In this document: piece by piece, positions 60,945 through 64,000 of the stretch | Layout: each line of letters starts with the position of its first letter | Position numbering within the stretch: position 1 is the first letter of the stretch | From: Acidimicrobiia bacterium | Lineage (GTDB): Bacteria; Actinomycetota; Acidimicrobiia; IMCC26256; PALSA-610 | NCBI GenBank assembly: GCA_027494135.1 | Contig: JAOSJK010000001.1 | Location: 62,001 to 126,000 of the forward strand | DNA length: 64,000 bases | Direction of reading: 5' to 3' | Program-made: the position numbers and the translations under genes | Notes under the pieces: generated by a model | Told to the model about the DNA's origin: nothing | Database searches by the model: none | What the model saw: only the letters and a program-made list of their open reading frames with translations

Positions 60945-61331
60945 TCAACCCGCCAGCAACTGCTGGACTCTCTGGTGGGAGACGCCGAGGATGTCAGCGG
61001 CGTCCCGGCGGCTGAGGCCCATGCGGTCGAGCTTCTTCGCCGCCTTGACCGTCGCTGCGCCGGCCTCTCGCGCGGTCGCTTCGGCGACGCATCGGGCTTG
61101 CGAGACCGCGGACGCGATCTCCACGAGGTCCTTCGGCCATTCGGGCGCGATCACCAGGCCGTCGGAATCCCGGTCGAGCCAGAGGGCGAGCGCCTCTCGG
61201 ATGCGGTCCTCGGCTTGGCGGAGGCTGCGACCATAGGTGTGACAGCCGTCGATGCCCTTGATGTGAACGAGCCACGCGTCGCTATCGGGATCGCGCTCGT
61301 ACACCGCCACGTAGCTCTTCGTCCTCGTCAT
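60945..61331 (-). CDS. hicB: HicB-like antitoxin
   Basis: A 128-residue antitoxin. The N-terminal partial RNase H-like domain (YVAVYERDPDSDAWLVHIKG, HTYGRSLRQAEDRIREALAL) is followed by a C-terminal helix-turn-helix (RMGLSRRDAADILGVSHQRV), which would bind the operator. ATG 61331 overlaps the hicA stop (ATGA). The longer frame to 61355 lies inside hicA. Confidence 0.85.
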   Translation of the reverse strand: MTRTKSYVAVYERDPDSDAWLVHIKGIDGCHTYGRSLRQAEDRIREALALWLDRDSDGLVIAPEWPKDLVEIASAVSQARCVAEATAREAGAATVKAAKKLDRMGLSRRDAADILGVSHQRVQQLLAG

Positions 61332-61532
61332 CGCAGCCATCCTTCTCCGAGGCACGGCGCCAACGTGCGCTCGATGCTACGAAGCGTGCCGAGCGGGAGG
61401 TCCTGCCCTCGGTGGATCGGAATCACGGTCTGGCAACCTCCCCGGGCAACGAACGATCACATGCGACCCGCGCTGGCGGAGCCGTTCGCAGCCGAGCTTC
61501 TCGACCAGGCGCAGGATCTCGCGTGCGCTCAT
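61328..61532 (-). CDS. hicA: HicA-like mRNA interferase toxin (one frameshift)
   Basis: A toxin of 67 residues after repair. It begins MSAREILRLVEKLGCERLRQ, with the active His in RQRGSHVIVRC, then GGCQTVIPIHRGQDLPLGTL and ends LGEGWLR. At 61440-61443 a run of four C (plus strand) is one too long. It precedes hicB in the standard order. TAGTAT (61551-61556) and CTAG-containing palindromic sequence lie just upstream as a likely promoter/operator. Confidence 0.78.
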
Positions 61533-62207
61533 TCGTCTATCTCGCTAGACATACTAGTACGGCCCGCTTGGAACACGATCGTCGGCGCCGTTTCGGGGCA
61601 CCTTCGGCCGTGGCGAACCGCGGAGCGGCATCAGCAGTTTCGATAAGGCTCGCGAGGCGTACCGCGAGACCCGGAATCAGCGCGTCAGTGATCACGACGG
61701 TGCGACACCTGCTCATGGTCTTCTCCCGTTGACGGGCTACCCAGGCGGCGCAGGGGCGCTGCGATCCGGAGCGTGCGCCTCACATGAAGCAGATCGGCTC
61801 CTCATCGAGGAGCGTACCGAGAGGGCGTGACGGCGACCGCGGCACAGAGCGGCACGGGCCGGGCCAACCGGCGCGAAGGCGTGGCTTTGCGGCGACGCCG
61901 GCAGCGGCACCTGCCCCGGTTGCGGGTTCGACTGGACCATGCTCCCGGCCTGTGATGCCTCGAGACATCGGCGACGGCCCGCACCCGCATCAGGGTTCAA
62001 GGGTGTTCTCGTAACCGAGGTCACCGCCGCCGGCCCAGGCGGCTCAGGTGCCCGGCCGGGCCTCCGGGGGCGGGAGACCGTAGAGTCCCCCGGGAAGCGC
62101 TCGGCCGCTGGACCACGTCCGGCGGCACGAGGCGACGCCAGCAGCTCTCACCGCGTACGTTGCCGTGACGGCGGGCCAGTCGGTCCGCCGCGCACAGGAG
62201 GACATCG
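61533..62207. other. Intergenic stretch without a convincing gene
   Basis: It holds the hicA promoter region and a small hairpin, GCTCCTC-ATC-GAGGAGC, at 61797-61813. A short plus-strand frame with a CPGCGFDW zinc-ribbon-like string lies near 61910-61945, and the leader of the acyl-CoA dehydrogenase gene begins near 62090. No ORF here has conserved start, length or neighbours that would support a gene. Confidence 0.6.
62081..62086 (+). promoter_or_regulatory. -10-like hexamer TAGAGT of the acyl-CoA dehydrogenase gene
   Basis: TAGAGT lies 121 nt before the ATG at 62208 and would give a leader of about 115 nt. AGGAGG at 62196-62201 is a strong ribosome site, so this gene is not leaderless. Confidence 0.35.
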
Positions 62208-64000
62208 ATGCCGATCGCCATCTCAGAGGACCACCTGACCCTGGCCGAGACGGCCGCCGACTTCCTGGACCGGCGCGACGCCCGCGGAGCGAACCGTGCG
62301 CTGCTGGAGGCCCCCGAAGAGACGCTCGGCGACCTGTGGAACGAGATCGTGGGTCTCGGCTGGCTCGGGCTCCACTTGCCGGAGGAGCTCGGCGGGTCGG
62401 GCTTCGGGCTGGAGGAGCTCGTCGTCGTGGTCGAGCAGCTCGGCCGGACGGTGGCCCCCGGGCCGTTCGTGCCGACGGTCATCGCGAGCGCGGTGCTGGT
62501 GGCCGCGGCCGACGACGGCACCAAGAAGCAGCACGTTCCCGGCCTCGCCGACGGCTCCACCCTCGCGGGGGTCGCGATCGACTCCTCGGTCGAGGTCAAG
62601 GGCGGCAAGGCGACGGGCGAGGCACCCACTGTGCTCGGAGGGGCGCTCGCGCGGATCTTCGTCGTTCCCGCCGGCGACGACGTGGTCGTGGTGGAGCGGG
62701 GCGACGGCGTGCAGGTGGAGGTCCCGGCCGCTCTCGACCCGAGCCGCCGCTCCGCGCGCCTGAAGCTCGACGGCGCCGCGGCCACGGTCCTGACCGGCGC
62801 CCGGCGGACGCTGACCGACCTCGCCCGGGTGATCCTGTCCGCCGAGGCGGTCGGGATATCGGCCGAGTGCACGCGCCTCGCCGCCGAGTACGCGAAGGAG
62901 CGCCAGCAGTTCGGCCGGCCGATCGCCATGTTCCAGGGCGTCAAGCACCACTGCGCCAACATGGCCGTCGCCACCGAGTTGGCGACCGGCGCCGTGTGGG
63001 ACGCGGCCCGGGCCTCGGCCACCGGAGGCGACCAGCTCACCTACGCCGCGGCTGTGGCTGCCACGCTCGCGGCGCCGGCTGCCGACCTGTGCGCCAACCT
63101 CAACACACAGGTGCACGGGGGCATCGCGATCACCTGGGAGTCCGACGCCCACCTCTACATGCGCCGCGCCACCACGCTCCTCAACTACATCGACTCGGTG
63201 CGCGCTGCAGAGGAGCTCACCGACCTGACGCGACGCAAGGTGAAGCGCGCCAAGGCCGTCGAGCTACCGCCCGAGGCCGACAAGATCCGCGCCGAGGTGC
63301 GCTCGTTCGCAGAGGAGATCAAGGGGCTCGAGGCCGAGGAGCAGCTCGCCCGGCTCATCGAGACCGGATACGTGATGCCCCACTGGCCCAGGCCCTACGG
63401 ACGTGACGCGGGGGCCGTCGAGCAGCTCGTGGTCGAGGAGGAGTTCAAGGCCGCGGGCGTCCGCCGCCCGCAGTACGGCATCACCGCCTGGAACATCCTC
63501 ACGATCGTCCAGTACGCGACTCAGGACCAGAAGGACCGCTGGGTCCTTCCCGCGCTGCGCCAGGACGTCATCTGGTGCCAGCTCTTCAGCGAGCCCGACG
63601 CCGGTTCCGACGCCGCCGGGATCAAGACGCGTGCCACCCGCACCGAGGGCGGCTGGCTCGTGAACGGCCAGAAGGTGTGGACGTCGGGCGCCCATGTCGC
63701 GGGCATGGGTTTCGCGACCGTGCGCACCAACCCCGACGTGCCCAAGCACGAGGGCATCACGATGATGGCGATCGACATGCACGCCGAAGGCGTCGAGGTC
63801 AGGCCGCTCAAGATGACGACCGGCAACTCGGAGTTCAACGAGGTCTTCTTCAACGACGTGTTCGTCTCCGACGACGACGTGGTCGGCCCGATCGACGGCG
63901 GTTGGACCGTCCGCGCGCCACGCTCGGCAACGAGAGCGTCAGCATCGGCGGGGGGCGGCGGCGGCATGACGGTCCCCGCCGACAACCTCGTCGATCTCCT
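62208..64000 (+). CDS. Two-domain acyl-CoA dehydrogenase (partial at right edge)
   Basis: A FadE-type flavoenzyme made of two dehydrogenase domains in one chain. Domain 1 (about 1-345) has LHLPEELGGSGFGLEELVVV, ERQQFGRPIAMFQGVKHHCA and NTQVHGGIAITWESDAHLYM. Domain 2 starts near residue 355 with AEVRSFAEEIKGLEAEEQLA and shows QLFSEPDAGSDAAGIKTRAT and NGQKVWTSGAHVAGM. Domain 1 keeps mainly the C-terminal helical parts intact, as in mycobacterial fused FadE proteins. Two compensating shifts at about 63910-63917 and 63950-63955 scramble some 14 residues, which should read like ARATLGNESVSIGGG. The 3' end is outside the window. Confidence 0.86.
   Translation, partial: MPIAISEDHLTLAETAADFLDRRDARGANRALLEAPEETLGDLWNEIVGLGWLGLHLPEELGGSGFGLEELVVVVEQLGRTVAPGPFVPTVIASAVLVAAADDGTKKQHVPGLADGSTLAGVAIDSSVEVKGGKATGEAPTVLGGALARIFVVPAGDDVVVVERGDGVQVEVPAALDPSRRSARLKLDGAAATVLTGARRTLTDLARVILSAEAVGISAECTRLAAEYAKERQQFGRPIAMFQGVKHHCANMAVATELATGAVWDAARASATGGDQLTYAAAVAATLAAPAADLCANLNTQVHGGIAITWESDAHLYMRRATTLLNYIDSVRAAEELTDLTRRKVKRAKAVELPPEADKIRAEVRSFAEEIKGLEAEEQLARLIETGYVMPHWPRPYGRDAGAVEQLVVEEEFKAAGVRRPQYGITAWNILTIVQYATQDQKDRWVLPALRQDVIWCQLFSEPDAGSDAAGIKTRATRTEGGWLVNGQKVWTSGAHVAGMGFATVRTNPDVPKHEGITMMAIDMHAEGVEVRPLKMTTGNSEFNEVFFNDVFVSDDDVVGPIDGGWTVRAPRSATRASASAGGGGGMTVPADNLVDL

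Noticed and set aside
61570..61735. Small minus-strand ORF beginning MSRCRTVVITDALIPGLAVR
   Set aside because: About 60 residues with no recognisable family, ending inside the hicA promoter; not enough to call a gene.
61880..61990. Possible zinc-ribbon fragment (CPGCGFDW) on the plus strand
   Set aside because: The frame lacks a start and runs into Arg/Pro-rich sequence; no neighbouring domain of a DinB-like or other protein can be followed even allowing frameshifts.

Overview
The window is a high-GC (about two-thirds G+C), gene-dense bacterial chromosome segment. Gene order and protein signatures point to an actinomycete of the Acidimicrobiia type. The evidence is a secreted protein built of repeated GYWLVASDGGIFAFGDA-type units ending in a CAP domain, a FolP2-type dihydropteroate synthase paralogue, a DUF222/HNH protein, Thr-rich linkers, and many genes that appear to start at or next to the transcription start. 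I see no CRISPR, prophage, rRNA or complete insertion sequence. The lineage call is inference.

Most of the minus strand is a conserved housekeeping backbone. Reading in the direction of transcription (right to left) it contains tig-clpP-clpX, valS-folC, a small sugar cluster (Gfo/Idh/MocA - DUF6807 - cupin), ndk, the rod-shape cluster mreB-mreC-mreD-mrdA-rodA, a radical SAM pair with rne, rplU-rpmA, obg-proB-proA, moxR - VWA protein - enoyl-CoA hydratase, rsgA, nadD - LytR_C protein - rsfS, and leuS-comEA-comEC-folP2-holA. Plus-strand genes are inserted between these blocks: an AhpD-like protein, a dimethylglycine-dehydrogenase-like FAD enzyme, an ACT protein, a GNAT, a HelD-like helicase, a spermidine-synthase-like membrane protein, the CAP repeat protein with an ABC ATPase, a VOC/aminotransferase/CBS/isomerase run, and a two-domain acyl-CoA dehydrogenase at the right edge. 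tRNA genes for Ala(GGC), Pro(TGG) and Gly(TCC) are present. A hicA-hicB toxin-antitoxin pair follows the Gly tRNA.

The most notable item is at 7427-8458. An AhpD/carboxymuconolactone-decarboxylase-like gene has an in-frame TGA exactly where the second redox cysteine of the C-x-x-C-x-x-x-H motif belongs. The frame stays open for 121 more codons to a TAG. A perfect 7-bp stem with a GGTCT loop starts 17 nt after the TGA, which fits a bacterial SECIS element. I read this as a selenoprotein that ordinary gene calling would cut at the TGA.

Two properties of the whole window matter to any reader. First, about thirty single- or dinucleotide frameshifts interrupt otherwise well-conserved genes, including essential ones (leuS, obg, rpmA, mreC, folC, tig). 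They sit mostly in G/C homopolymers or CGCG runs and look like sequence errors rather than real gene decay. I therefore annotate the restored genes and give each break point. Second, a TANNNT hexamer (often TAGGCT or TACNCT) lies 6-10 nt before the start codon of many genes. This suggests widespread leaderless transcription and was used to choose several starts.
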